Shown here: positions 8,518-17,774 of the stretch, in pieces
Layout: each line of letters starts with the position of its first letter
Position numbering within the stretch: position 1 is the stretch's first letter
Notes under the pieces: model-generated
Databases searched by the model: none
Seen by the model: only the letters and a program-made list of their open reading frames with translations
Told to the model about the DNA's origin: nothing
Made by a program: the position numbers and the translations under genes
Source of the DNA: Streptomyces bobili
GTDB taxonomy: Bacteria > Actinomycetota > Actinomycetes > Streptomycetales > Streptomycetaceae
NCBI RefSeq assembly: GCF_002154575.1
Contig: NZ_MUBA01000085.1
Location: forward strand, 1-64,000
Length of the DNA stretch: 64,000 nucleotides
Direction: 5' to 3'

Positions 8518-8884
8518 TCTCGTCGCCGCCGTTCTTTGTCCGGAAATCTACGATGAAGGGTGAGGAGTCGCGGGGCGAGCGGGCCCCGGCGACGGGCTCC
8601 CGGCCCTCGTGTCCACCCTCGCGAGCGGCGTTCTCAGATTGCCGGGTTGTTTCCCGTGTTTCCACGGGAGAACTGGGAGGTTACCGATGGCCTCCGTTCA
8701 TACGAATCTACAAGATGACCGCCCCGACCAGCCAACTCCTTCATGGTTTCCGTGACTGACCCGGGCGGAGTACGGCGCGGTGTACTGACGACGATCCGCG
8801 TGAACAGCACATGAACGAGCCGGGACCGCCGCACCCGATCTGGCTCGAACCGAACGACTCACCAGACCAAGAAGAGAGCCGGTC
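8518..8884. promoter_or_regulatory. Divergent pucR / xanthine dehydrogenase control region
   Basis: This 367-bp gap must contain both promoters. A perfect inverted repeat TCCCGTG-TTTC-CACGGGA lies at 8652-8669, and the near-repeat AATCTAC(A)GATGA occurs at about 8548 and 8703. Either could be a PucR site, but I know of no consensus to test them against. No gene is seen. Confidence 0.45.
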
Positions 8885-9775
8885 ATGGACTTCCTTCGCC
8901 CCGCCAGCTGGCAGGAGGCGCTCGCCGCGAAGGCCGAGCACCCCACCGCCGTGCCGATTGCGGGTGGCACCGATGTGATGGTCGAGATCAACTTCGATCA
9001 CCGGCGGCCCGAGTACCTCATCGACCTGGGCCGGATCGGCGACCTGTACGAGTGGGAGGTCGGCGAGGACTCCGTGCGGCTCGGTGCCTCCGTCCCCTAC
9101 ACCCAGATCATGGAGAACCTGCGCTCCGAACTGCCCGGCCTGGCCCTCGCCTCGCACACGGTGGCCTCCCCGCAGATCCGCAACCGCGGCGGCGTCGGCG
9201 GCAACCTCGGCACCGCCTCCCCGGCCGGTGACGCCCACCCCGCCCTCCTCGCGGCCGGCGCCGAGGTCGAGGTCGAGTCGGTGCGCGGCTCCCGCCGCAT
9301 CCCCATCGACGACTTCTACACCGGAGTGAAGCGCAACGCGCTCGCCGCCGACGAGCTGATCCGCGCCGTCCACATCAAGAAGGCCGACGGCCCCCAGCAG
9401 TACTCCAAGGTCGGCACCCGCAACGCCATGGTGATCGCGGTGTGCGCCTTCGGACTGGCCCTGCACCCCGAGACCCGTACCGTCCGCACCGGCATCGGCT
9501 CGGCCGCGCCGACCCCCGTCCGGGCGAGGACCGCGGAGGAGTTCCTCGACGCCGCGCTCGACGAAGGCGGTTTCTGGGACAACGGGAAGATCATCACCCC
9601 GTCGGTCGCCAAGCAGTTCGCCGACCTGTGCGCCGCCGCCTGCAACCCGATCGACGACGTCCGCGGCACCGCGAGCTACCGCCGTCACGCCGTCGGCGTC
9701 ATGGCCCGCCGGACCCTGACCTGGACCTGGGAGTCGTACCGCGGCGCCCGCCGCACGACCGAGGGAGCTGCGTGA
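8885..9775 (+). CDS. Xanthine dehydrogenase, FAD-binding subunit
   Basis: The 296-residue product belongs to the CoxM/XdhB family of molybdenum hydroxylase flavin subunits. The FAD-binding motif IAGGTDVMVEINFD is near residue 27, and NRGGVGGNLGTASPAGDAHP near 100-120. It carries electrons from the Fe-S subunit to NAD+ or another acceptor in hypoxanthine/xanthine oxidation to urate. The stop codon overlaps the ATG of the Fe-S subunit gene, so the two are translationally coupled. Length is typical. Confidence 0.93.
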   Translation: MDFLRPASWQEALAAKAEHPTAVPIAGGTDVMVEINFDHRRPEYLIDLGRIGDLYEWEVGEDSVRLGASVPYTQIMENLRSELPGLALASHTVASPQIRNRGGVGGNLGTASPAGDAHPALLAAGAEVEVESVRGSRRIPIDDFYTGVKRNALAADELIRAVHIKKADGPQQYSKVGTRNAMVIAVCAFGLALHPETRTVRTGIGSAAPTPVRARTAEEFLDAALDEGGFWDNGKIITPSVAKQFADLCAAACNPIDDVRGTASYRRHAVGVMARRTLTWTWESYRGARRTTEGAA

Positions 9776-10398
9776 TGCGCGTCAACTTCACCGTCAACGG
9801 ACGCCCGCAGGAGGCCGACGACGTGTGGGAGGGCGAGTCCCTGCTGTACGTGCTGCGCGAGCGGCTCGGCCTGCCCGGCTCCAAGAACGCCTGCGAACAG
9901 GGCGAATGCGGTTCCTGCACCGTCCGTCTCGACGGCGTGCCGGTCTGCTCCTGCCTGGTCGCCGCAGGCCAGGTCGAGGGCCGCGAGGTCGTCACCGTCG
10001 AGGGACTCGCGGACTTCGCCAAGCAGCGCTCCTGCGGAACAGGGACCGGGGCGGGCGCCTGCGCCGGCCACACGGACGCCACCCCGGACAGCGCGCCGCA
10101 GGGTGTCTCCCTCGACGAGGCCAAGGCCTGGGCGGCGAGGCCGCAGGACTCCCACACCGGTGAGGGCGCCCAACTCTCCCCGGTCCAGCAGGCGTTCATC
10201 GACGCCGGGGCCGTCCAGTGCGGCTTCTGCACCCCCGGACTCCTGGTCGCCGCCGACGAGATGCTGGAACGCAACCCGGACCCGACCGACGCGGACATCC
10301 GCGAGGCGCTCTCGGGCAACCTGTGCCGCTGCACCGGTTACGAGAAGATCATGGACGCGGTCCGCCTGGCGGCCGCCCGGCAGGGAGAGGCGGTCTGA
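9775..10398 (+). CDS. Xanthine dehydrogenase, [2Fe-2S] subunit
   Basis: The 207-residue product has both cluster motifs: the plant-ferredoxin pattern CEQGECGSC plus a distal Cys near the N-terminus, and QCGFCTPG with NLCRCTGY near the C-terminus. It passes electrons from the molybdenum site to the flavin subunit. At about residues 80-125 it has an insert (GTGTGAGACAGHTD and on) that makes it longer than the usual 150-170 residues. It starts at ATG 9775, overlapping the previous stop. Confidence 0.93.
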   Translation: MRVNFTVNGRPQEADDVWEGESLLYVLRERLGLPGSKNACEQGECGSCTVRLDGVPVCSCLVAAGQVEGREVVTVEGLADFAKQRSCGTGTGAGACAGHTDATPDSAPQGVSLDEAKAWAARPQDSHTGEGAQLSPVQQAFIDAGAVQCGFCTPGLLVAADEMLERNPDPTDADIREALSGNLCRCTGYEKIMDAVRLAAARQGEAV

Positions 10399-10400
10399 CG

Positions 10401-12851
10401 GTGTCTGCAACCTCCAAATCCTCCAGGTCCTCCAGGTCCTCCAACAGCACGATGTCCTCCCCCAACGGCGTCCCCACCAAGATCACCCAGGGTTCGGGGA
10501 CCAAGGGCGGCATCGGCGAGTCCACGCTCCGACCGGACGGCACCCTCAAGGTCACCGGCGAGTTCGCGTACTCCTCCGACATGTGGCACGAGGACATGCT
10601 CTGGGGCCAGATCCTGCGCTCCACGGTCGCGCACGCCGAGATCGTCTCCATCGACACCGCCGAGGCCCTCGCGTTGCCGGGCGTGTACGCCGTCATGACC
10701 TACGATGATCTGCCGACGGAGGTGCGCAACTACGGCCTGGAGATCCAGGACACCCCCGTCCTCGCCCACGGCAAGGTCCGCCACCACGGCGAACCGGTCG
10801 CGATCGTCGCCGCCGACCACCCGGAGACCGCCCGCCGGGCCGCCGCCAAGATCAAGGTCGAGTACCGCGAACTGCCCGTCATCACCGACGAGGCCTCCGC
10901 GACCGCCCCCGACGCGATCCACATCCATGAGGGCCGCGACGACCACCACGTCGGCCATGTCGCGCACCCCAACATCGTCCACCGCCAGCCCATCGTCCGC
11001 GGCGACGTCACCAGGGCCGCCGCGAAGGCCGACGTCGTCGTCAGGGGCGAGTACTACTTCGGCATGCAGGACCAGGCCTTCCTCGGCCCCGAGTCCGGTC
11101 TCGCCGTGCCCGAGGAGGACGGTGGCGTCCACCTCTACATCGCCACCCAGTGGCTCCACTCCGACCTGCGCCAGATCGCGCCCGTCCTCGGCCTGCCCGA
11201 GGACAAGGTACGCATGACGCTGGCCGGCGTCGGCGGCGCCTTCGGCGGACGCGAGGACCTGTCCATGCAGATCCACGCCTGCCTGCTGGCACTGCGCACC
11301 GGAAGACCCGTCAAGATCGTCTACAACCGTTTCGAGTCCTTCTTCGGCCACGTCCACCGCCACCCGGCCCGCCTGTACTACGAGCACGGCGCGACCAAGG
11401 ACGGCCGGCTCACCCACGTGAAGTGCCGCATCGTCCTCGACGGCGGCGCGTACGCCTCCGCATCCCCGGCCGTCGTCGGCAACGCGGCCTCCCTCGGCGT
11501 CGGCCCGTACGTCGTCGACGACGTGGAGGTCGAGGCCATCGCCCTCTACACCAACAACCCGCCCTGCGGCGCGATGCGCGGCTTCGGCGCGGTCCAGGCG
11601 TGCTTCGCCTACGAGGCGCAGATGGACAAGGTGGCGAAGGAACTGGGCCTGGACCCGGTGGAGTTCCGGCAGCGCAACGCCATGGAACAGGGCTCGGTCC
11701 TGCCGACCGGCCAGAGCGTGGACTCCCCGGCCCCGGTCGCCGAACTCCTGCGCCGTGTCAAGGCGATGCCCCTGCCGCCGGAGCGCCAGTGGGAGTCCAG
11801 CGAGGGCGCGGACGTACGGCAGCTGCCCGGCGGTCTGTCCAACACCACGCACGGTGAAGGTGTCGTCCGGGGAATCGGTTACGCGGTCGGCATCAAGAAC
11901 GTCGGCTTCTCCGAGGGCTTCGACGACTACTCGACCGCCCGCGTGCGGATGGAGGTCGTCGGCGGGGAGCCGGTGGCCACCGTGCACACCGCGATGGCCG
12001 AGGTCGGCCAGGGCGGGGTCACCGTGCACGCGCAGATCGCCCGCACCGAGCTGGGCGTCGCCCGGGTCACCATCCATCCGGCCAACACCGAGGTCGGCAG
12101 CGCCGGTTCGACCTCGGCGTCGCGGCAGACGTACGTCACCGGCGGCGCCGTGAAGAACTCCTGCGAGCTGGTCAGGGAGAAGGTGCTGGACATCGGGCGC
12201 CGCAAGTTCGGCTCCTACCACCCGGCCTGGGCCACCGCCGAACTGCTGCTGGAGGGCGGCAAGGTCGTCACAGACGGCGGCGAGGTGCTCGCCGACCTGG
12301 TGGACGTCCTCGGCGACGAGGCCGTGGAGGTCGAGGAGGAGTGGCGCCACCGGCCCACCGAACCCTTCGACCTGCGCACCGGCCAGGGCTTCGGCCATGT
12401 GCAGTACTCCTTCGCCGCGCACCGCGCGGTAGTCGAGGTCGACACCGAACTGGGCATGGTCAAGGTCGTCGAACTGGCCTGCGCCCAGGACGTCGGCAAG
12501 GCCCTCAATCCGCTGTCCGTCCTCGGCCAGATCCAGGGCGGCACCGTCCAGGGGCTGGGCATCGCGGTGATGGAGGAGATCATCGTCGACCCGAAGACCG
12601 CGAAGGTGCGCAACCCGTCCTTCACGGACTACCTGATCCCGACCATCCTCGACACGCCGACCATTCCGGTCGACGTCCTCGAACTCGCCGACGACCACGC
12701 CCCGTACGGGCTGCGCGGCATCGGCGAGGCCCCGACCCTGTCCTCGACCCCGGCGGTGCTCGCGGCGATCCGCGACGCCACCGGACTGGAGCTGAACAGG
12801 ACACCTGTCCGGCCCGAACACCTCACCGGAACAGCTCCTTCCACGGACTGA
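10401..12851 (+). CDS. Xanthine dehydrogenase, molybdopterin-binding subunit
   Basis: The 816-residue product, from a GTG at 10401, is the large catalytic subunit. Residues 1-20 are a Ser/Arg-rich tail encoded by 9-bp tandem repeats. The aldehyde oxidase/xanthine dehydrogenase a/b hammerhead follows (GEFAYSSDMWHEDMLWG). Molybdopterin-binding segments include GVGGAFGGREDLSMQ, GAMRGFGAVQACFAYE and GSAGSTSASRQTYVTGG, with the catalytic Glu in GLRGIGEAPTLSS near the C-terminus. It hydroxylates hypoxanthine and xanthine to urate. It is third in the operon begun at 8885. Confidence 0.93.
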   Translation: MSATSKSSRSSRSSNSTMSSPNGVPTKITQGSGTKGGIGESTLRPDGTLKVTGEFAYSSDMWHEDMLWGQILRSTVAHAEIVSIDTAEALALPGVYAVMTYDDLPTEVRNYGLEIQDTPVLAHGKVRHHGEPVAIVAADHPETARRAAAKIKVEYRELPVITDEASATAPDAIHIHEGRDDHHVGHVAHPNIVHRQPIVRGDVTRAAAKADVVVRGEYYFGMQDQAFLGPESGLAVPEEDGGVHLYIATQWLHSDLRQIAPVLGLPEDKVRMTLAGVGGAFGGREDLSMQIHACLLALRTGRPVKIVYNRFESFFGHVHRHPARLYYEHGATKDGRLTHVKCRIVLDGGAYASASPAVVGNAASLGVGPYVVDDVEVEAIALYTNNPPCGAMRGFGAVQACFAYEAQMDKVAKELGLDPVEFRQRNAMEQGSVLPTGQSVDSPAPVAELLRRVKAMPLPPERQWESSEGADVRQLPGGLSNTTHGEGVVRGIGYAVGIKNVGFSEGFDDYSTARVRMEVVGGEPVATVHTAMAEVGQGGVTVHAQIARTELGVARVTIHPANTEVGSAGSTSASRQTYVTGGAVKNSCELVREKVLDIGRRKFGSYHPAWATAELLLEGGKVVTDGGEVLADLVDVLGDEAVEVEEEWRHRPTEPFDLRTGQGFGHVQYSFAAHRAVVEVDTELGMVKVVELACAQDVGKALNPLSVLGQIQGGTVQGLGIAVMEEIIVDPKTAKVRNPSFTDYLIPTILDTPTIPVDVLELADDHAPYGLRGIGEAPTLSSTPAVLAAIRDATGLELNRTPVRPEHLTGTAPSTD

Positions 12852-13000
12852 TCTCGGTAGGTCCGCCCGAGGCGCGCCGAGTTCGCGCCCCGGGCCCCCA
12901 ACTGTTCGCCCTGGGCCGTCCCCCGGGTCGTGCACATCCCAAATCCCGCGACCGCCGACGGCAACAGCGGGTGTCCCTGTGAACCTTGGGAGACGGCACC

Positions 13001-14458
13001 ATGACCCAGCAGTCCCTGGAACCCAGGACCACAGCCGAAGACGCGGGCGAGGGAACCCGCGTCCCGGCCGGCAGGTCCTGGCTCGACCGGTACTTTCACA
13101 TATCCCAGCGAGGATCGACGCTCACCCGTGAAGTGCGCGGCGGCGTCACCACCTTCATGGCGATGGCGTACATCCTGCTGCTCAACCCCCTGATCCTGTC
13201 CGGCAAGGACGCGTCGGGGGCCACCCTCGGCCAGCAGGCCCTGATCACCGCGACCGCGTTCGCCGCCGCCCTCAGCACCCTGCTCATGGGCTTCGCCGGC
13301 AAGGTGCCCCTCGCGCTCGCCGCCGGCCTCTCCGTCTCCGGAGTCCTCGCCTCCCAGGTCGCCCCGCAGATGACCTGGCCCCAGGCGATGGGCATGTGCG
13401 TGATCTACGGCGTGGTCATCATGCTGCTGGTCGTCACCGGCCTCCGCGAGATGATCATGAACGCCATCCCGCTCGCCCTCAAGCACGCGATCACCATGGG
13501 CATCGGCCTGTTCGTCGCCCTGATCGGCTTCTACAAGGCGGGCTTCGTCCACCAGGGCAAGGCCACCCCCGTCTCGCTCGGCCCTGCGGGCGAACTGGCC
13601 GGCTGGCCCGTGCTCCTGTTCGCCGTCACCCTCCTCGCCATCTTCATGCTCCAGGCACGCGGCATCCCCGGCGCCATCCTGATCGGCATCGTCGGCGGCA
13701 CCGTACTCGCCGTCCTGCTCAACGCCCTGGACGTCATCGACCCGAAGCAGTGGGCGAGCGGCGCCCCCGAACTGCACGGCAGCGCCGTCTCGATGCCCGA
13801 CTTCTCGCTCCTCGGCCACGTCGAGTTCGGCGGCTGGGGCGAGGTCGGCGCGATGACCGTCGGCATGATCGTGTTCACGCTCGTGCTCGCCGGGTTCTTC
13901 GACGCGATGGCCACCATCATCGGCGTCGGCACCGAGGCGAAACTCGCCGACGAACAGGGCCGGATGCCGGGCCTGTCCAAGGCGCTGTTCGTCGACGGCG
14001 CCGGCGGCGCGATCGGCGGCGTCGCGGGCGCCTCCGGCCAGACCGTGTTCGTCGAGTCGGCGACCGGCGTCGGCGAGGGCGCCAGGACCGGTCTCTCCTC
14101 GGTCGTCACCGGCCTGTTCTTCGCGGCCTGCCTCTTCTTCACCCCGCTGACGGCGATCGTGCCGGGCGAGGTGGCCGCCGCGGCCCTGGTGGTCATCGGC
14201 GCCATGATGATGATGAACGCCCGCCATGTCGACTGGTCCGACCGGGCCACCGCCGTCCCGGTCTTCCTCACCGTCGTCATCATGCCGTTCACCTACTCGA
14301 TCACCGCGGGCGTCGCGGCCGGCGTCATCTCGTACGTGGCCGTCAAGGCCGCCCAGGGCAGGGCCAGGGAGATCGGCGCCTTCATGTGGGTGCTGACGGT
14401 GATCTTCCTGGTGTACTTCGCCCTCAACCCCATCGAGAGCTGGCTCGGCGTCCACTAG
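13001..14458 (+). CDS. NCS2 purine permease (AzgA-type)
   Basis: The 485-residue product is a multi-spanning membrane protein of the NCS2 family, AzgA subgroup. It has the N-terminal GGVTTFMAMAYILLLNPLIL segment, the mid-protein GFFDAMATIIGVGTEAKLA block and the C-terminal AGVAAGVISYVAVK. About 12-14 membrane segments can be drawn. AzgA-type permeases take up hypoxanthine, guanine or adenine by proton symport, which supplies substrate to the adjacent xanthine dehydrogenase. The start at ATG 13001 follows a GGGAG site. Confidence 0.9.
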   Translation: MTQQSLEPRTTAEDAGEGTRVPAGRSWLDRYFHISQRGSTLTREVRGGVTTFMAMAYILLLNPLILSGKDASGATLGQQALITATAFAAALSTLLMGFAGKVPLALAAGLSVSGVLASQVAPQMTWPQAMGMCVIYGVVIMLLVVTGLREMIMNAIPLALKHAITMGIGLFVALIGFYKAGFVHQGKATPVSLGPAGELAGWPVLLFAVTLLAIFMLQARGIPGAILIGIVGGTVLAVLLNALDVIDPKQWASGAPELHGSAVSMPDFSLLGHVEFGGWGEVGAMTVGMIVFTLVLAGFFDAMATIIGVGTEAKLADEQGRMPGLSKALFVDGAGGAIGGVAGASGQTVFVESATGVGEGARTGLSSVVTGLFFAACLFFTPLTAIVPGEVAAAALVVIGAMMMMNARHVDWSDRATAVPVFLTVVIMPFTYSITAGVAAGVISYVAVKAAQGRAREIGAFMWVLTVIFLVYFALNPIESWLGVH

Positions 14459-14460
14459 CC

Positions 14461-14484
14461 GCAACCGCAACCGCAACCGCAACC
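14461..14484. repeat. Hexanucleotide repeat GCAACC x4
   Basis: Four perfect GCAACC units lie between the permease and XdhC genes, with a partial copy at about 14495. It is probably a slippage product with no known role. Confidence 0.85.
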
Positions 14485-14537
14485 ACATCCCTACCCGCAA
14501 CCGCCCTCCGCACGACCGCAGTCAAGGAGACCGAGAC

Positions 14538-15689
14538 ATGCTGGACATCGCCGACGAGCTGAACCGGTGGGTCGAGCAGGGCCGTGACTTCGCCGTCGCC
14601 ACCGTGGTGGCCGTCGGCGGCAGCGCGCCCCGCCTGCCCGGCGCCGCCCTCGCGGTGGACGCCGACGGCACGGCGATCGGCTCGGTCTCCGGCGGCTGTG
14701 TGGAGGGCGCCGTGTACGACCTGTGCCAACAGGCCCTCGCCGACGGGGAGCCGGTCCTCGAACGCTTCGGCTACAGCGACGACGACGCCTTCGCCGTCGG
14801 ACTGACCTGCGGCGGCGTCATCGACATCCTCGTGACCCCGGTACGCGCCGGCGACCCGGTCCGCCCGGTCGTCACCGCCGGCCTGCGGGCCGCGGCCTCA
14901 GGTACGGCGGCGGCACTGGCCCGCGTCGTGCGCGGCCCGGCCGAACTCGTGGGCCACGCCCTGCTCGTGGGCCCCGACGGCTCCTACGACGGCGGCTTCG
15001 GCGCCCATCCGGAACTGGACCGCACAGTGGCCGCCGAGGCCGCCGCCTTCCTCGACGCGGGCCGCACCGGCACCCTGGAGATCGGCGAACAGGGCTCCCG
15101 GTGCGGGGCCCCGCTCACCGTCCTCGTCGAGGCCTCGGTGCCGCCGCCCCGGATGATCGTCTTCGGCGCGATCGACTTCGCCTCGGCGCTGGTGCGGATC
15201 GGCAGGTTCCTCGGCTACCGCGTCACGGTGTGCGACGCCCGCCCGGTGTTCGCCACGCGCAACCGCTTCCCCGAGGCCGACGAGATCGTCGTCGACTGGC
15301 CGCACCGGTACCTGGAGCGCACGCGGGTGGACGCGCGGACGGTGCTGTGCGTCCTGACCCACGACGCCAAGTTCGACGTCCCGCTGCTCCGCCTCGCCCT
15401 GCGCCTTCCGGTCGCCTACGTCGGCGCCATGGGCTCGCGCCGCACCCACCTGGACCGCAACGCACGGCTCCGCGAGGTCGGCGTCACCGAACTGGAGCTG
15501 GCCCGCCTGCGGTCACCCATCGGGCTGGACCTGGGCGCCCGTACGCCCGAGGAGACCGCCCTGTCCATCGCCGCGGAGATCGTCGCGAACCGGCGGGGCG
15601 GCAGTGGCGTCGCGCTGACCGGGGCGCACACCCCCATCCATCACGACCCGGCGTCCGTGCCGGCCGGGAGGATCGGCTCGGTCGCCTGA
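14538..15689 (+). CDS. xdhC: XdhC/CoxI family molybdenum cofactor insertion protein
   Basis: The 383-residue product has an N-terminal XdhC/CoxI domain (VATVVAVGGSAPRLPGAA; GSVSGGCVEGAVYD; GLTCGGVIDILV) and a C-terminal Rossmann domain (FGAIDFASALVRIGRFLGY, then GAMGSRRTHLDR). XdhC binds molybdenum cofactor, aids its sulfuration and inserts it into xanthine dehydrogenase, so it completes this purine locus. The conserved TCGG cysteine is present. Its 3' end overlaps the convergent LanC-like gene by 49 bp. Confidence 0.92.
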   Translation: MLDIADELNRWVEQGRDFAVATVVAVGGSAPRLPGAALAVDADGTAIGSVSGGCVEGAVYDLCQQALADGEPVLERFGYSDDDAFAVGLTCGGVIDILVTPVRAGDPVRPVVTAGLRAAASGTAAALARVVRGPAELVGHALLVGPDGSYDGGFGAHPELDRTVAAEAAAFLDAGRTGTLEIGEQGSRCGAPLTVLVEASVPPPRMIVFGAIDFASALVRIGRFLGYRVTVCDARPVFATRNRFPEADEIVVDWPHRYLERTRVDARTVLCVLTHDAKFDVPLLRLALRLPVAYVGAMGSRRTHLDRNARLREVGVTELELARLRSPIGLDLGARTPEETALSIAAEIVANRRGGSGVALTGAHTPIHHDPASVPAGRIGSVA

Positions 15690-16987
15690 GCGCGGACCGT
15701 CCCCCGAGCCCGCGCGGTGACCGGTGTCCGGACCGTCCCCCGGCGGACCACCGGCTGGTCCGGCCAGGCGAACGCGTAGTGCGGGTCGCCCGTCTCGCTC
15801 AGCCGCACGAAGCGCAGCAGCTCGCGCACGATGCCCGCGCCGCCCGCACCCCAGCCGGCCCGTGGTTCGAGGACGCTGGGGTCGGCCCGGTGCTCGATGT
15901 TGGACCAGCGGGCGCCGTCGGCGTCACGGGTCGCCCGGGTCACCAGATCGGCGACGAGGACCCGCGCGAACTCCGGCGGGTCGTCCTGCTCGGCGATCCG
16001 GTCGCAGGCCAGCGCCAGCACTCCCGCCGTGCCGCAGCAGCGGGCCTGGTTGTCCCAGAAGCCGGGGCGCAGCCGGCTCGGCAGACCGGAGTGCGTGACG
16101 GTGTGCCAGCAGCGGTCGGCGAGGTCCTGCCAGACCGGTTCGGCGAGCACGTCCCGCAGCAGCCGGAAGACCTGGGCGTCCCCGGCCGGCCCGTGGCACC
16201 AGCCGTAGCTGTACCGCTCGATCACGTCCGGCCGGTACTGCGGGTCGGAGTGCGGGACCAGGAAACCGGTTCCGCCCGCTTCGTCGCGGGCCACGACGTC
16301 CGCGGCCCCGGCCCGCGCCAGCTCCACGAGGTCCGCGCGACCGGTCGCCCGGCCGACCGCGGCCAGCCCGTACACGATCCCGAGCGTGCCGTGCGAGATG
16401 TGATGCAGCCGCGCCTCGATACCGGGCCGGTGCGCCCACCGCACGCCCGCCGCGGTCTCCTCGGCCGTTCGCAGATAAGGCTCCACCGCCCGTACGGCCA
16501 GGTCGGTGTCGCCCGCCGCGAGCGCGCCGAGGCCGATGCCGGCGTTGCCGCCCATCAGCTCGAACAGCTCGCCCCAGCGCGTCCCGTCGAACCGGGACCG
16601 CACCCGTGCCAGGGCCAGGTCGGCGGCGGCTCCGGCGGCCCTGTCGCCCAGCTCGCGGTGGACGGCCCGCAGGACGAGGGCTATCCCGGTGCGCCCGAAG
16701 TACAGTGAGTCGTCCTCGCCGGTCCCGGCGGCCACCGCGAGGGTGCGTGCCGCGCGCAGGGCGGCGTCGCCGTAGGCGTCGTCCCCGAAGTGCCGGCGCG
16801 CCTCCAGCAGCGTGGGCACGATCCCGGCGGTCCCGGTGTACAGGTCCGTCCCGACCGTCTCGCCTGACGGGGCGTCGGGCCATCCGAGCCCCCCGCCGTC
16901 CGTCTCCCGGGCGATACCGAGCAGCCACCGCAGGCCGTCCCCCGCCAGTGCCTCGACCTCTTCCACCCGCACGTCCACGCCTGTCAT
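15641..16987 (-). CDS. Stand-alone LanC-like protein
   Basis: The 448-residue product is a lanthionine synthetase C-like alpha/alpha-barrel protein. It has repeated GTAG-type turns (YTGTAGIVPTLL, MGGNAGIGLGAL, SHGTLGIVYGLA) and the zinc ligands in WCHGPAG and RCCGTAG. In lanthipeptide pathways LanC adds Cys thiols to dehydrated residues. Here no LanB, LanM or precursor gene is adjacent, so this may be an orphan or LanCL-like enzyme. The last about 45 residues (RRGTVRTPVTARARGTVRAQ and after) look non-conserved. Confidence 0.85.
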   Translation of the reverse strand: MTGVDVRVEEVEALAGDGLRWLLGIARETDGGGLGWPDAPSGETVGTDLYTGTAGIVPTLLEARRHFGDDAYGDAALRAARTLAVAAGTGEDDSLYFGRTGIALVLRAVHRELGDRAAGAAADLALARVRSRFDGTRWGELFELMGGNAGIGLGALAAGDTDLAVRAVEPYLRTAEETAAGVRWAHRPGIEARLHHISHGTLGIVYGLAAVGRATGRADLVELARAGAADVVARDEAGGTGFLVPHSDPQYRPDVIERYSYGWCHGPAGDAQVFRLLRDVLAEPVWQDLADRCWHTVTHSGLPSRLRPGFWDNQARCCGTAGVLALACDRIAEQDDPPEFARVLVADLVTRATRDADGARWSNIEHRADPSVLEPRAGWGAGGAGIVRELLRFVRLSETGDPHYAFAWPDQPVVRRGTVRTPVTARARGTVRAQATEPILPAGTDAGS

Positions 16988-17140
16988 GGGGTCACCCTGT
17001 CATGGGCACAGGGGGCTGCCCAGGGGGCCAAGGGGGCACGGACGGCGGCCCGGAACGGGCTTTTCACGCCCCACGCGCTCCTCAGCGGGGCGCAGGGGTC
17101 GTACGGGCCGGGGGAGGCGTGGCGACGCCGGGACCCCGCG

Positions 17141-17581
17141 TCAGGGACGGCGCAGCAGCCGGTTGGCCGCCCGGCCGAACACCGCCCGTGCGAGGGGGCG
17201 CAGGAGCGGATCGAGGAGGGACGGCAGAAGACGTGGGCGGAGTTCCTCGCGCCAGATGACCCGGGTCCGTCCGCCGGGGCCGGGACGGACCTCGATCTCC
17301 GCCCAGCCCCGGACCGCGCGGCCCCGCTTCTCCAGTCGGCACAGGCCCGGTCCGCCGTCCTCCGGCGGGCACCAGACGGTGACCTCCATGCGGTCGTCGA
17401 AGGCGAACGGCCCGATCCCGGTCCGGGCCACGAACACGGTGCCCTCCCGGTTCGGCCCTCGAGTGACCACGGTGACGCGGGTCAGCGGGACCACGTCCGC
17501 GTGGCGGGTCCACTCGGTGAGCCGGCGCCACGCCTCGTCGAGGGGGAGCGGTGCCGTGCGCGCGAACTCGAAGGTGACCAC
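17141..17581 (-). CDS. SRPBCC (START/Bet v1-like) family protein
   Basis: The product is 146 residues from the GTG at 17581, where the family typically begins (VVTFEFARTAPLPLDEAWRR); an upstream GTG at 17635 adds 18 non-conserved residues. The single SRPBCC fold binds hydrophobic ligands. Many Streptomyces genomes carry such a stand-alone protein, possibly a lipid-binding or polyketide cyclase-like protein. No catalytic residues are evident and no partner gene is linked. Confidence 0.7.
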   Translation of the reverse strand: MVTFEFARTAPLPLDEAWRRLTEWTRHADVVPLTRVTVVTRGPNREGTVFVARTGIGPFAFDDRMEVTVWCPPEDGGPGLCRLEKRGRAVRGWAEIEVRPGPGGRTRVIWREELRPRLLPSLLDPLLRPLARAVFGRAANRLLRRP

Positions 17582-17705
17582 GTGGTGATCGTAGGCAGTC
17601 CGGTGCGCCGGGCGGCGGGTTCCCCGGCGGCTCACACCGTTGGCGCAGTCCGGGAGCGCCGCGCCGACGTGTCGCGGACGCAGGGCGGGCGTCGCGCGCG
17701 AAAAG

Positions 17706-17744
17706 GTGTGCGCCCGGAACGAAAGGTGCCGTCCGGGCGCACAC
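17706..17744 (-). terminator. Terminator after the arabinofuranosidase gene
   Basis: GTGTGCGCCCGGA at 17706-17718 pairs perfectly with 17732-17744 over a 13-nt loop. It lies 31 bp beyond the stop of the GH43 gene. Confidence 0.85.
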
Positions 17745-17774
17745 GGTGGATCCCGTGGGGTCAGAGGGGATGCC

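Noticed and set aside
6415..8556. A 713-codon plus-strand open frame over the PucR gene
   Set aside because: It is antisense to a well-recognised PucR protein. Composition is Arg/Gly/Pro-rich and no motif is seen.
10338..12935. An 865-codon open frame antisense to the molybdopterin subunit gene
   Set aside because: It is the mirror of a highly GC-biased real gene. Its protein is low-complexity Gly/Asp/Val/Arg with no domain, and the opposite strand encodes a perfect xanthine dehydrogenase subunit.
14461..14484. GCAACC repeat as a regulatory element
   Set aside because: It is a simple hexanucleotide slippage tract in a short gap, with no palindrome or spacing pattern.
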